Position numbers and translations under genes: made by a program
Notes under the pieces: model-generated
What the model was told of the DNA's origin: nothing
Databases searched by the model: none
The model's input: only the letters and a program-made list of their open reading frames with translations
Shown here: positions 28,788 through 38,293 of the stretch, piece after piece
How the letters are laid out: every line of letters begins with the position of its first letter
Position numbering within the stretch: the stretch's first letter is position 1
Origin: Marinilabiliaceae bacterium
GTDB taxonomy: Bacteria > Bacteroidota > Bacteroidia > Bacteroidales > Marinilabiliaceae
Reading direction: 5' to 3'
DNA: 59,639 bases
Assembly: GCA_016933045.1 (NCBI GenBank)
Contig: JAFGBR010000045.1
Location: forward strand, 1 to 59,639

Positions 28788-29837
28788 TTAAATAGTTGAG
28801 AATTTATAAACAGTAGTTTGTGAATAAATGTTACCAGGTTTTAAAAGTGTAGATGGAAATGAAGGTTCATTTGGAGAATTAGGGTAGTGTTGAGCTTCGA
28901 GGCAAAAACCAAAACGTTCGTTAAATACTGTATTTCCTCTGTTAAGAGATCCATCTAAATAATTTCCGGTATACAATTGAACGGCAGGTTCAGTAGTAAA
29001 AAATTCAAGTTTTCGGCCTGAAATTTGATCGATTGCAATAGCTCCTGGTTTTAACTCGCCATTTTCACCTTTTAAAATGTAATTATGGTCATAACCCCGT
29101 CCCTGAACTTTTGAAATTCTTTCGCCAATTAAGTGAGGTTCAAAAAAGTCCATTTCTGTTCCTTTAATATCAATAATTTTCCCTGTTGGAATAGCTTCAT
29201 CGGTTGCTTCTGTGTATTTTTCAGAAAAAATTTGTAATTGATGGTTTTCAACGTTTGATTTGCAACCGTTTAGGTTAAAATAAGCATGGTTAGTAAAATT
29301 GACGTGCGTTGTTTTATCGGTTGTGGCTGAATATTCAATAATTAATTCATTGTCGTCGGTTAATGAATAGAGAACAGTAGTTTTTAAATTTCCCGGATAA
29401 CCTTCTTCCATATCATTACTAAATATAGATAATTCTAATATTGAACGACCATCTTTATTAATAACATTAGAATCCCATACCTGATTGTGAAAAGCTTTGT
29501 TTCCACCATGTAAATGGTTGTTTCCGTTGTTGCAAATAAATGAATAAGTAACACCTTCGAGGGAAAATTTTCCTTTAGCAATGCGGTTTGCATAACGACC
29601 AATTAATGCTCCAAAATAGGGGCAGTTAGAAGTGTATTTTTCGGAAATATAATCTTTCAGTGAGTCGAATCCTAGAGTTATTTCATCTTTTTGTCCATTT
29701 TTATCGGGCATTAAAATACTTGTAATTATACCACCGTAGTTTGTAATTGATATTTCGAGACCCGATTTGTTGGTTAATGTATATAAAAAAACGTTGTTTC
29801 CGTTTGTTTTACCCCAAGGCTTATTTGAAATTGTCAT
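28788..29837 (-). CDS. galM: Aldose 1-epimerase (galactose mutarotase)
   Basis: 349-residue cytosolic enzyme converting beta- to alpha-D-galactose for galactokinase. Motifs seen are ALIGRYANRIAKGKF, NNGNNHLHGGNKAFH and THVNFTNHAYFNL (catalytic histidine). Near the C-terminus, FGFCLEAQHYPNSPNEPSFP contains the catalytic glutamate. No signal peptide is present, consistent with intracellular use. It diverges from the GntR-type regulator, with galK and galT beyond it. A palindrome at 29855-29875 overlaps its likely -7 element. Confidence 0.95.
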   Translation of the reverse strand: MTISNKPWGKTNGNNVFLYTLTNKSGLEISITNYGGIITSILMPDKNGQKDEITLGFDSLKDYISEKYTSNCPYFGALIGRYANRIAKGKFSLEGVTYSFICNNGNNHLHGGNKAFHNQVWDSNVINKDGRSILELSIFSNDMEEGYPGNLKTTVLYSLTDDNELIIEYSATTDKTTHVNFTNHAYFNLNGCKSNVENHQLQIFSEKYTEATDEAIPTGKIIDIKGTEMDFFEPHLIGERISKVQGRGYDHNYILKGENGELKPGAIAIDQISGRKLEFFTTEPAVQLYTGNYLDGSLNRGNTVFNERFGFCLEAQHYPNSPNEPSFPSTLLKPGNIYSQTTVYKFSTI

Positions 29838-29854
29838 AGTTTATTGATTTTGAT

Positions 29855-29875
29855 TATTTTTAGGCCTCAAAAATA
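29855..29875. promoter_or_regulatory. Candidate operator/promoter between galM and the GntR regulator
   Basis: 21-bp imperfect palindrome TATTTTT-AGGCCTC-AAAAATA. On the minus strand its right arm plus one base reads TATTTTTG (29868-29875), a TAnnTTTG promoter element for galM, with TCTG 18 bases upstream. A repressor bound here would block galM transcription. Assignment to the neighbouring regulator is inference. Confidence 0.4.
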
Positions 29876-29921
29876 AGAAAATATAATTATAGCCAGAATT
29901 GGTCTTTGGCATTTTAGAAAT

Positions 29922-30929
29922 ATGGCACAAAAAATAGTTCAGGTTTCAAGTGTTTCGCGTCAGGCAAAATATCGTCAAATAATAAATAGTATTATTGATT
30001 CAATAGCTAACGGGAAATTAAAAAGGGGCGATAAGGTTCCATCAATAAATAGTATTTCAACGGAATTTGGCTTGTCGAGAGATACAGTTTTGTTGGCGTT
30101 TAATGAGTTAAAGGCCAGGGGGATAATTGTTTCGTCACCCGGAATTGGATATTTTGTAGAGAGTATAAATGTGTGGAATGAGCTTAAAGTTTTTTTACTG
30201 TTTGATGAGTTTAGTTCATTTAAGGAAACAATTTATAATTCATTTATTGAAAGTTTGGATGGAAAAGCCCAGGTAGATATTTATTTTCATCATTTTAATA
30301 TTGAGGTTTTTGAGTCATTAATAAAAGATAATGTATCGAGGTATACATCGTTTGTTATTTTACCGGGTAATTTGAAGAATATAAAATCAATCTTATCGGT
30401 TTTGCCTCAGGATAAGGTTATAATACTTGATCAGTTATCGGAAGAGACTGTTGGGATTTATCCGGCTGTTTATCAGGATTTTGAAAATGATACTTTTAAT
30501 GGTTTAAAGTCGGGGTTAGATAAGATAAAAAAGTATCAACGCTTTGTTATGGTATATCCAGGAGGAAAAGAGCCATTAGGTTTTTTAACAGGATTTGAAA
30601 AGTTTTGTAAACAGTTTGAAATTTCCTATGATGTTATTCAGAAAATAAATAATACTGAAATAAAACCCGGAGATTTGTATTTGTTGCCTAGCGACAGAGA
30701 TTTGGTTTTTGTAATAAATCAAGCAAAGGGAAAAAAATTAAGTCTTGGAAAAGATATTGGTATAATATCGATAAATGATATGCCATTGAAGGAGGTCGTT
30801 TCGGATGGAATAACAACATTGTCGACCGATTTTGAAGAGATGGGTAAGATATTAGCAGGTTTATTGTTGACAAATACAAGTGATTCTGTAAAAAATCCAT
30901 CGAAATTGATTATGAGAAGTTCGCTTTAA
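29922..30929 (+). CDS. GntR-family regulator with LacI-like effector domain (galactose regulator candidate)
   Basis: 335 residues. An N-terminal winged helix of GntR type is at about 15-78, with LKRGDKVPSINSISTEFGLS and RDTVLLAFNELKARGI. A C-terminal domain at about 88-335 has the LacI/periplasmic-binding-protein pattern, including FVILPGN, DKVIILDQ, RFVMVYPGG and a typical end GIISINDMPLKEVVSDGITT. This chimera layout is known for AraR-type repressors of sugar operons. The gene stands between divergent galM and codirectional galK-galT, so galactose or a derivative is the probable effector. Activator or repressor action cannot be told from sequence. Confidence 0.85.
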   Translation: MAQKIVQVSSVSRQAKYRQIINSIIDSIANGKLKRGDKVPSINSISTEFGLSRDTVLLAFNELKARGIIVSSPGIGYFVESINVWNELKVFLLFDEFSSFKETIYNSFIESLDGKAQVDIYFHHFNIEVFESLIKDNVSRYTSFVILPGNLKNIKSILSVLPQDKVIILDQLSEETVGIYPAVYQDFENDTFNGLKSGLDKIKKYQRFVMVYPGGKEPLGFLTGFEKFCKQFEISYDVIQKINNTEIKPGDLYLLPSDRDLVFVINQAKGKKLSLGKDIGIISINDMPLKEVVSDGITTLSTDFEEMGKILAGLLLTNTSDSVKNPSKLIMRSSL

Positions 30930-30945
30930 AAAAAATGGTTTTTAT

Positions 30946-30968
30946 ACTTTTAAATAAAATATAAAAGT
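30946..30968. promoter_or_regulatory. Inverted repeat upstream of galK
   Basis: ACTTTTA (30946-30952) and TAAAAGT (30962-30968) with a 9-base spacer, 47 bases before the galK ATG. It might be a regulator site or a weak intercistronic hairpin. AT-rich sequence makes chance matches common. Confidence 0.3.
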
Positions 30969-31015
30969 TAATTTTGCCGACCAGTACCTACGGGTAGATA
31001 TTTAATGATATTATT

Positions 31016-32176
31016 ATGGAATTAGAAGTATTAAAAAAGTCTTTTATTGAGAAATATGGTGAAGGTGATATACAAGTGTTTTTTTCGCCAGGTCGTGTTA
31101 ATTTAATAGGAGAACATACCGATTATAATGGTGGTTATGTGTTTCCGTGTGCATTGAGTTTTGGTACATATATATTAGCCCGGAAAACAAAAATAGACGA
31201 AGTTCGTTTTGCATCAACAAACTTAGAGCTTGAAGTATCAATACCTGTTTCAAAATTATCAGAAAAACAACCCAATGGAGCATGGGTGAATTATTGCCTT
31301 GGTGTAATGAAAGAGTTTGCAGCTAAAGGTGTTAAGTTTAGTGGAATGGATATTTTGGTTTCAGGTAATATTCCCAATGGAGCCGGATTATCTTCATCGG
31401 CTTCGTTAGAATTAGTTACTGCCGTAATGTGTAATGAATATTACAATGTTGGATTGGATAATCTGGAAATGGCATGGATGGGAAAAGCAGCAGAAAACAA
31501 CTTTGTTGGTGTAAATTGTGGTATTCTTGATCAATTTGCAGTTGCAATGGGAAAGAAGGATAACGCAATGGCATTGAAATGCGATACCATGGAGTTTGAA
31601 CATGTTCCTGTTAAATTGGGTGATTATAAAATTGTGATCTCTAATACAAATAAAAGAAGAGGTCTTGCCGATTCGAAATATAATGAAAGGGTTGAAGAGT
31701 GTGGAAAGGCCGTTAAAGATATTTGTACAGTTAAACAAATTAAACTTTTGGGTGATATTGATTTGAATGAGTTCGAGTCATTAAAAAATTCAATAAAAAA
31801 TGAAACAGTGTTGAGAAGGGCACGTCACGTGATTTCTGAGAATCAGCGAGTTGTAGATGCAATTCCGGCATTAAAAAGAGGTGACTTGAAAGCATTCGGA
31901 GAGTTGATGAATGCATCGCATGACTCACTTCGTGATGATTATGAAGTAACTGGTATTGAGTTGGATACATTGGTTGAAGAATCAAGAAAAGTATCTGGAG
32001 TAATAGGTTCGCGAATGACTGGAGCCGGATTCGGAGGATGTACAGTTAGTTTGGTTCATAAAGATTCAGTTGAGAGTTTTAAAACAGAGGTAAGTGAAAA
32101 ATATACTGCAAAAATTGGATTAATACCTGACTTTTATGTTGCAGAAGTTGGAGATGGTGCAAAACAAATTGAGTAG
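31016..32176 (+). CDS. galK: Galactokinase
   Basis: 386-residue GHMP kinase phosphorylating alpha-D-galactose at C1 with ATP. The substrate signature [20 protein letters not shown] is at about 26-45. The ATP-binding GHMP motif [13 protein letters not shown] is near 120-132. The C-terminal motif [13 protein letters not shown] is near 340. All three are intact and length is normal. It follows the regulator by 86 bp and precedes galT by 8 bp. Confidence 0.97.
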   Translation: MELEVLKKSFIEKYGEGDIQVFFSPGRVNLIGEHTDYNGGYVFPCALSFGTYILARKTKIDEVRFASTNLELEVSIPVSKLSEKQPNGAWVNYCLGVMKEFAAKGVKFSGMDILVSGNIPNGAGLSSSASLELVTAVMCNEYYNVGLDNLEMAWMGKAAENNFVGVNCGILDQFAVAMGKKDNAMALKCDTMEFEHVPVKLGDYKIVISNTNKRRGLADSKYNERVEECGKAVKDICTVKQIKLLGDIDLNEFESLKNSIKNETVLRRARHVISENQRVVDAIPALKRGDLKAFGELMNASHDSLRDDYEVTGIELDTLVEESRKVSGVIGSRMTGAGFGGCTVSLVHKDSVESFKTEVSEKYTAKIGLIPDFYVAEVGDGAKQIE

Positions 32177-32180
32177 GAGG
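32175..32180 (+). promoter_or_regulatory. Strong Shine-Dalgarno of galT
   Basis: AGGAGG overlaps the galK stop codon and lies 4 bases before the galT ATG. Strong SD motifs are uncommon in Bacteroidota, so this start is well supported and coupled translation is likely. Confidence 0.75.
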
Positions 32181-32184
32181 AAAT

Positions 32185-33234
32185 ATGGCACAATTTAATA
32201 TGGAGGATCATCCTCACAGGCGATTAAATGTATTAACAGGCGAATGGGTTTTAGTATCTCCACATAGAGCCAAACGTCCATGGCAGGGGCAAGTTGAGAA
32301 AATATCAGAAGAAAAACGACCGGAGTATGATCCAACTTGTTATTTGTGTCCGGGAAATGAAAGAGTAGGAGGACATACCAATCCGAAATATACCGAACCT
32401 TATGTTTTTGTAAATGATTTTTCGGCATTATTGGTTGATACACCTGATGGGGGAGAGCATTCAGATGATGGATTGTTTCAGTCTAAAAGTGAAAGTGGGT
32501 TGTGTAAAGTAATTTGTTTTTCACCACGGCATGATGTGACTATCCCTGAAATGGAAGTTTCAGAAATTAAGAAAGTTGTTGATTTGTGGGTACAAGAATA
32601 TAAATCGATTGGAGAAAATGACTTTGTAAATTACGTTCAGATATTTGAGAATAAAGGAAGTGTAATGGGGTGTAGTAATCCTCATCCTCATGGACAAATA
32701 TGGTCGTCAAGTTCAATTCCAAATGAACCTGCAAAGGAACAGGAGAGAATGTTGGAATACTTTAACAAAAAAGGAAAGAGCTTGTTAGGCGATTATGTTA
32801 CAGCTGAGTTGGAGAAGAAAGAACGTATTTTATTTGAGAATGAGCATTTTGTGGGGTTGGTTCCTTATTGGGCAGTATGGCCATTTGAGGCAATGATAAT
32901 AAGTAAGAGGCATGTGTCGAGTTTACTCGAACTGACAGAAACAGAGAAAGAAGCGTTTGCTGCTGCGTATAAGAAATTAACAGTTATGTATGATAACTTA
33001 TTTGAAGTGTCGTTTCCATATTCAGCAGGGATACATCAGGCTCCAACAGATGGAAAGAGTCATCCTGAGTGGCATTTGCACATGCATTTTTATCCACCAT
33101 TATTACGATCGGCAACGGTTAAAAAATTTATGGTTGGATACGAAATGTTAGGAAATCCACAGCGTGATATTACAGCAGAAACAAGTGCAAAACGATTAAG
33201 AGAATTATCCGGGATTCACTACAAATCCATATAG
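32185..33234 (+). CDS. galT: Galactose-1-phosphate uridylyltransferase
   Basis: 349-residue HIT-superfamily enzyme exchanging UMP between UDP-glucose and galactose-1-phosphate. CYLCPGNER carries two zinc-site cysteines. The active-site motif is [13 protein letters not shown], with the nucleophilic histidine between P and G. The C-terminal part has [20 protein letters not shown]. Length is typical. It forms an operon with galK and is followed by a clear terminator. No galactose transporter or galE is in the cluster. Confidence 0.97.
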   Translation: MAQFNMEDHPHRRLNVLTGEWVLVSPHRAKRPWQGQVEKISEEKRPEYDPTCYLCPGNERVGGHTNPKYTEPYVFVNDFSALLVDTPDGGEHSDDGLFQSKSESGLCKVICFSPRHDVTIPEMEVSEIKKVVDLWVQEYKSIGENDFVNYVQIFENKGSVMGCSNPHPHGQIWSSSSIPNEPAKEQERMLEYFNKKGKSLLGDYVTAELEKKERILFENEHFVGLVPYWAVWPFEAMIISKRHVSSLLELTETEKEAFAAAYKKLTVMYDNLFEVSFPYSAGIHQAPTDGKSHPEWHLHMHFYPPLLRSATVKKFMVGYEMLGNPQRDITAETSAKRLRELSGIHYKSI

Positions 33235-33260
33235 TTGAATTAGTTAGTTTAGTAGAGTTT

Positions 33261-33295
33261 AGAAGACCCTTTGCATAAGAGGGTCTTCTTTGTTT
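33261..33295 (+). terminator. Terminator of the galK-galT operon
   Basis: Nine-base stem AGAAGACCC/GGGTCTTCT with an 11-base loop, followed by TTGTTT. It begins 26 bases beyond the galT stop. Confidence 0.8.
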
Positions 33296-33360
33296 ATAAC
33301 TCGTTAAAAGATTTATGTTTTAATAGCAATGATCTATTAGAACATTTTATTGATTTATAT

Positions 33361-33368
33361 TACCTTTG
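33361..33368 (+). promoter_or_regulatory. Candidate purL promoter
   Basis: TACCTTTG fits TAnnTTTG and lies 43 bases before the purL ATG. TTAG at 33337-33340, 20 bases upstream, is a weak -33 match. Confidence 0.45.
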
Positions 33369-33411
33369 TAATGCTTTTTATTATTGTTAATTCGCACTTA
33401 ATTTAATATAC

Positions 33412-36400
33412 ATGGTTCTTTTTTTTAAAGGAGTTTCAGGTTTGGTTTTTGCGGTAGATAGCAAAAATGAAATTGAAAAAAATAATGTTGAAAAACTTGA
33501 ATGGCTATTTAGCGGAGCACATTTGCAGGGTGATAGTGTTTTGGATGGTTTTTTTGTTGGTCCACGAAAAGAGATGATTACTCCCTGGAGTACAAATGCA
33601 GTTGAGATTACTCAGAATATGGGAATTGAAGGCATTTTACGCATTGAAGAGTTTTTTATTGTAGAATCGGAAAATGCAGAGTTTGATCCTATGCTTCAAA
33701 GGCTTTATAACGGTTTAAACCAAGATATTTTTAGTATAAAAAAACAACCAGAACCAATTGTATATATCGATGATATTGCTGCTTATAACAAACAGGAAGG
33801 ATTGGCATTAAGTAAAGATGAAGTTGATTACCTGAATGGTTTGAGTGAGCGATTGAATCGCAAACTTACAGATAGTGAGGTGTTTGGATTTTCACAAGTA
33901 AATTCTGAGCATTGCCGTCATAAAATATTCAATGGTGTATTTGTTATTGATGGAGAAAAGAAGGAGAGTTCGTTGTTTAAGCTTATAAAGAAAACTTCGA
34001 ATGAAAATCCTAATTTTTTAGTTTCGGCATATAAAGATAATGTAGCCTTTTTTAAAGGACCAAAGGCAATGCAGTTTGCACCAAAAACACAGGATAAGCC
34101 CGATTATTTTGAAACAAAAGAAATAGACACAGTTTTATCATTAAAGGCTGAAACACATAACTTTCCAACAACAGTTGAGCCGTTTAATGGTGCAGCAACT
34201 GGTAGTGGAGGCGAAATTCGTGACCGATTGGGAGGAGGGAAAGGATCATTGCCATTTGCCGGAACTGCTGTTTACATGACATCTTATTCTAGGTTAGAGA
34301 AAGGTCGCAAGTGGGAAGAAGAAAACGCAGAACGTCAATGGTTGTATCAAACGCCCGAACAAATATTAATAAAGGCTTCAAATGGTGCCAGCGATTTTGG
34401 TAATAAATTTGGACAACCATTAATTTGTGGATCGGTATTAACATTTGAACATTTCGAGAATACAAAAAAGTTTGCTTTCGATAAGGTGATTATGCTTGCC
34501 GGGGGTATTGGTTTTGCAAAGTCAGAAGACAGTTTAAAAGAAGAGCCTAAAGTTGGCGATCAGGTCGTGTTGCTTGGTGGGGATAACTACCGAATAGGAA
34601 TGGGAGGTGGAGCAGTATCTTCAGTAGCTACCGGAGAATATGCCAATGCTATTGAACTTAATGCAGTACAGCGATCAAACCCGGAGATGCAGAAAAGAGC
34701 CATGAATGCTATTCGTGCATTGGTTGAATCGGATAAAAACCCAATCATTTCAATTCACGATCATGGTGCAGGTGGTCATTTGAACTGTTTGTCAGAATTG
34801 GTTGAAAGTACAGGTGGAACTATTCATGTGGATAAGTTACCAGTAGGAGATCCAACTTTGTCATACAAAGAGATTGTTGGAAACGAGTCGCAGGAACGTA
34901 TGGGAATGGTGCTAAAATCGGAGGATATTGATGAGCTAAAGAAAATTGCAGACAGAGAGCGTTCTCCAATGTATGTTGTTGGAGAATGCACTGGTGATAT
35001 GAACTTTAGATTTGAGGATAACAAAGGATTAAAACCAATTGATCTTAAGCTGGCTGATATGTTTGGGAACCCTCCTCAAACAATTATGGAGGATCAAACT
35101 ATCGTTGAAAAATATCAGGAGATAGAATATGATGCTTCAAAAATTGAGTCATATTTGGAAGATGTTCTTACATTAGAGTCTGTTGCTTGTAAAGATTGGT
35201 TAACAAACAAAGTTGATCGTTCTGTAACAGGTAAGGTCGCAAAACAGCAATGTACAGGTGAGATTCAATTGCCTTTGAATAACCTCGGAGCTACAGCTAT
35301 TGATTATACAGGAATAAAAGGATTAGCAACATCAATCGGTCATGCTCCTGCGGCATCTATTGTTGATGCAGAGGCCGGATCAATTTTAGCAATTGCTGAA
35401 TCATTGACAAACATTGTGTGGGCTCCGCTAACTTATGGCATTAAAGGAATATCATTAAGTGCAAACTGGATGTGGCCATGCAAAAACAAAGGGGAAGATG
35501 CTCGTCTGTATAGTGCAGTAGAAGCAGTGAGTGATTTTGCGTGTGACTTGGGAATAAATATTCCAACCGGCAAAGATTCACTTTCAATGACACAGAAGTA
35601 TCCAAATGGCGATCAGGTTTTATCGCCCGGAACGGTTATTATTTCAGCTGCCGGTGAAGTATCAAATATTCGCCAGATAGTAGAGCCTGTTTTGAAAAAG
35701 GATACTGACACTTCGATAATATATATCGATTTTTCATTTGATTCTTTTAAATTAGGAGGTAGTAGTTTTGGTCAAATTGTTAATCGTTTAGGTACTGAAA
35801 CCCCATGTGTTAACGATACTGATTATTTTAAAGATGCTTTTGAAACTCTTCAGGATTTAATTAAGAAAGATCTTGTTTTATCAGGTCATGATATTTCAGC
35901 AGGAGGTATGGTAACTGCATTGCTTGAGATGTGTTTTGCTAATAAAACTCATGGGTTATCTGTTGATTTATCTTCTTTAGAAGAATCAGATTTAGTTAAA
36001 ATATTGTTTAGTGAAAATCCGGGTGTATTAATTCAGGTTAAAGAGCTTAAGAAAGTAACAACTTATTTGGATGAAAAAGGAGTTCAGTTTTTAGTAATTG
36101 GACAGCCAATTGAAGAGAGATTTGTTAAGATATCTCACGACTCTAATAAGTTAAAGTTAGATATTGATAAGTATCGAAATATCTGGTACAAGACATCATA
36201 CTTGTTAGATTGTAAACAAAGTGGAGAAGAACAGGCAAAAGCCCGTTACGAAAACTACTCATCACAAGCTTTGGACTATAAATTTCCTGAGAAATTCTCT
36301 GGAAAATTCGATCAGTACTCAATTGTTGAAGGAAAGAGAAACGAAAAAGGAGTTAAAGCTGCCATAATACGTGAAAAAGGAGTTAATGGCGATCGGGAAA

Positions 36401-37107
36401 TGGCTTACTCTATATTCCTTGCTGGTTTTGATGTGAAAGATGTTCACATGACAGACTTGATTTCAGGTCGTGAAAATTTGGAAGATGTTAACTTCATTGT
36501 ATTTGTAGGTGGTTTCTCAAATTCAGATGTACTTGGATCAGCAAAAGGTTGGGCTGGTGCATTTTTATATAACGATAAGGCTAAAGCAGCTTTAGATGCT
36601 TTTTATGCTCGTGAAGATACTTTAAGTCTTGGCGTGTGTAATGGATGTCAGTTGATGATGGAACTTGGATTGATTTATCCTAATGATGAGTTAAAACCAA
36701 AAATGCTTCATAATAATTCACATAAGTTTGAGTCGATATTTTTGAATATGGAGATTACTCAAAATCATTCAGTTATGTTGAATAGTTTGGCTGGTAGTAA
36801 ACTGGGTATTTGGGTTGCTCATGGAGAAGGAAAATTTAATTTCCCGTTTGCTGAAGAAAACTATCATATTGCAGGTAAATATGTATCATCTGGTTATCCG
36901 GCAAATCCTAATGGAAGCGATTTTGATACGGCTGCTGTATGCTCGCACGATGGACGTCATTTAGCAATGATGCCACACCTTGAAAGAGCTATTTTTCCTT
37001 GGCAATGGGGATACTATCCCGAAGATAGAAAAGGTGATCAGGTAGCACCATGGATAGAGGCTTTTGTAAATGCCCGAAAGTGGATTGAAGAGAAAAAAAC
37101 AGATTAA
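33412..37107 (+). CDS. purL: Phosphoribosylformylglycinamidine synthase, large single-chain form
   Basis: 1231-residue enzyme making FGAM from FGAR, glutamine and ATP in purine synthesis. The N-terminal domain and linker cover about 1-170. The first FGAM synthase half has FGFSQVNSEHCRHKIFNG, LKAETHNFPTTVEPFNGAAT and GGEIRDRLGGGKGS. The second half has GPLTYGIKGISLS-like sequence and SGHDISAGGMVTALLEMCF. The C-terminal glutaminase (about 960-1225) has the nucleophile in LGVCNGCQLMMELG and the histidine region in VAHGEGKFNF. All domains are present and length is normal for the PurL type that needs no PurS or PurQ. Monocistronic. Confidence 0.97.
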   Translation: MVLFFKGVSGLVFAVDSKNEIEKNNVEKLEWLFSGAHLQGDSVLDGFFVGPRKEMITPWSTNAVEITQNMGIEGILRIEEFFIVESENAEFDPMLQRLYNGLNQDIFSIKKQPEPIVYIDDIAAYNKQEGLALSKDEVDYLNGLSERLNRKLTDSEVFGFSQVNSEHCRHKIFNGVFVIDGEKKESSLFKLIKKTSNENPNFLVSAYKDNVAFFKGPKAMQFAPKTQDKPDYFETKEIDTVLSLKAETHNFPTTVEPFNGAATGSGGEIRDRLGGGKGSLPFAGTAVYMTSYSRLEKGRKWEEENAERQWLYQTPEQILIKASNGASDFGNKFGQPLICGSVLTFEHFENTKKFAFDKVIMLAGGIGFAKSEDSLKEEPKVGDQVVLLGGDNYRIGMGGGAVSSVATGEYANAIELNAVQRSNPEMQKRAMNAIRALVESDKNPIISIHDHGAGGHLNCLSELVESTGGTIHVDKLPVGDPTLSYKEIVGNESQERMGMVLKSEDIDELKKIADRERSPMYVVGECTGDMNFRFEDNKGLKPIDLKLADMFGNPPQTIMEDQTIVEKYQEIEYDASKIESYLEDVLTLESVACKDWLTNKVDRSVTGKVAKQQCTGEIQLPLNNLGATAIDYTGIKGLATSIGHAPAASIVDAEAGSILAIAESLTNIVWAPLTYGIKGISLSANWMWPCKNKGEDARLYSAVEAVSDFACDLGINIPTGKDSLSMTQKYPNGDQVLSPGTVIISAAGEVSNIRQIVEPVLKKDTDTSIIYIDFSFDSFKLGGSSFGQIVNRLGTETPCVNDTDYFKDAFETLQDLIKKDLVLSGHDISAGGMVTALLEMCFANKTHGLSVDLSSLEESDLVKILFSENPGVLIQVKELKKVTTYLDEKGVQFLVIGQPIEERFVKISHDSNKLKLDIDKYRNIWYKTSYLLDCKQSGEEQAKARYENYSSQALDYKFPEKFSGKFDQYSIVEGKRNEKGVKAAIIREKGVNGDREMAYSIFLAGFDVKDVHMTDLISGRENLEDVNFIVFVGGFSNSDVLGSAKGWAGAFLYNDKAKAALDAFYAREDTLSLGVCNGCQLMMELGLIYPNDELKPKMLHNNSHKFESIFLNMEITQNHSVMLNSLAGSKLGIWVAHGEGKFNFPFAEENYHIAGKYVSSGYPANPNGSDFDTAAVCSHDGRHLAMMPHLERAIFPWQWGYYPEDRKGDQVAPWIEAFVNARKWIEEKKTD

Positions 37108-37114
37108 AATAATA

Positions 37115-37155
37115 AAATAATAAAAAAGGGAAGTGGTTTACTTCCCTTTTTTATT
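37115..37155. terminator. Bidirectional terminator between purL and the His/Asn-rich gene
   Basis: A-run, stem GGGAAGT/ACTTCCC with loop GGTTT (37128-37146), then T-run. A and T runs on both sides fit termination of the two convergent genes. Confidence 0.9.
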
Positions 37156-37157
37156 AT

Positions 37158-37787
37158 TTAAAAATGAATTGTTAATGCAAATGCTAACTGATTATCGTGG
37201 TGTTCTGGAATTAAAATATATTGAGGCCCATAAGGTATGTATATATTACCATTGGCAAAAATATATGTATTTCCGTTAATAACTTTTACAAAATATCTGT
37301 TGGGTAAACGGTTAACAATAATAAATGGGGTTTCAGTCATAATGTATCCATGTTTAGGATGATGCCTGTAAAAATGATTATCGCAAAGATAATAGTCGTG
37401 TTTACCATTGTTAAACTTAATAAACTGTTTGTGAGGTAAATTTTTGTGATAAACATGTTTTGATTGTTTGTTATATTTATGGTTTACCCGATATTGATTA
37501 TGCCATTTGTAGTTATTATTGTTTTCTGTTTTGTAATTATAGACATCATTTTGGTTAAAATATTTTGATTTATTATGATTATAGCTTTTGTTATAATTTT
37601 CGTTATTTCGATGTTTTTTTTGTGAATATTGAGAGTTGTTATGTTGCTTAACACGAACCTCGTTTCTTGTTTCATGTTTAGATCTTCCATTGCCTTCGCG
37701 GTTGCCTCTTTGGGCATATAAAGTATTACTTATTAATATTGCTAATACGAATAGGCTGGTTTTTGTTATTATATTTTTTGTTTTCAT
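37158..37787 (-). CDS. Secreted His/Asn/Lys/Tyr-rich protein of unknown function
   Basis: 209 residues from ATG 37787, which places a clear signal peptide (MKTKNIITKTSLFVLAILIS, then NTLYAQ) at the start; the frame is open to 37865 but the longer form hides the signal. The middle (about 25-130) is low-complexity and rich in Asn, His, Lys and Tyr. The C-terminal 80 residues contain DYYLCDNHFYRHHPKHGY and RYFVKVINGNTYIFANGNIY, strands resembling the 'NGxYY' repeats of small secreted Bacteroidota proteins. Histidine richness might bind metal, but no motif proves it. Monocistronic. Confidence 0.7.
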   Translation of the reverse strand: MKTKNIITKTSLFVLAILISNTLYAQRGNREGNGRSKHETRNEVRVKQHNNSQYSQKKHRNNENYNKSYNHNKSKYFNQNDVYNYKTENNNNYKWHNQYRVNHKYNKQSKHVYHKNLPHKQFIKFNNGKHDYYLCDNHFYRHHPKHGYIMTETPFIIVNRLPNRYFVKVINGNTYIFANGNIYIPYGPQYILIPEHHDNQLAFALTIHF

Positions 37788-38080
37788 GACTTTCTGTTTT
37801 AAAAGATTATAAAAATGAAAACCGGTTTTTTCATTTAATGTAGCAAAGCTTGTGCCAAAATACATTTGATATACTTAAGTTGTTGTTTATTAGGATTTAA
37901 TGTTTGTTTGGATATTAGTTTTTTAATTGGGTTAACGATTAAGTGTTAATCCAGAATAATTTAAATTTAGTTTTAAGAAATAGTTCATTCGTGTAAAAGT
38001 TGTTATGTTTTTATTAATAGAATCGTATGATGAGATAAATTTGCAAACACATTGAACAATAATATACTAAATAAAAAAAT

Positions 38081-38086
38081 GGAGGG
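38081..38086 (+). promoter_or_regulatory. Strong Shine-Dalgarno of the 66-residue gene
   Basis: GGAGGG lies 6 bases before the ATG at 38093. TAAATTTG at 38036-38043 is a possible -7 promoter element. Both support this short frame as a real gene. Confidence 0.65.
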
Positions 38087-38092
38087 ATAAAT

Positions 38093-38293
38093 ATGGACTT
38101 TGCACAATCGGCAATTGAGGAGATACGAAATCATTACCGAGTAGCTGGTTATCGATTGCATAATCAAGATGAATTGGAAATTAATTTTTTAGGAGATTAC
38201 AAAGATCTTATTATTCCATTATCACCACAAATGAATCCTGATAATATTTTAACAGTATTTTATTATTACATTGCTAATTATGGTGGGAAGTAG
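38093..38293 (+). CDS. Small 66-residue acidic protein, function unknown
   Basis: Not recognised as a named family. It has an N-terminal amphipathic helix (FAQSAIEEIRNHYRVAGY), a middle strand region (ELEINFLGDYKDLIIPL) and no membrane segment. A strong SD and a TAAATTTG element precede it. Its last 20 bases overlap the 3' end of the btuD-like gene on the opposite strand. It may be a small regulatory or adaptor protein; that is a guess. Confidence 0.6.
   Translation: MDFAQSAIEEIRNHYRVAGYRLHNQDELEINFLGDYKDLIIPLSPQMNPDNILTVFYYYIANYGGK

Noticed and set aside
30985-30996. TACC-TACG-GGTA hairpin in the galK leader
   Set aside because: The loop is of the stable cUNCGg type, but the stem is only four base pairs and there is no T-run, so no function is claimed.
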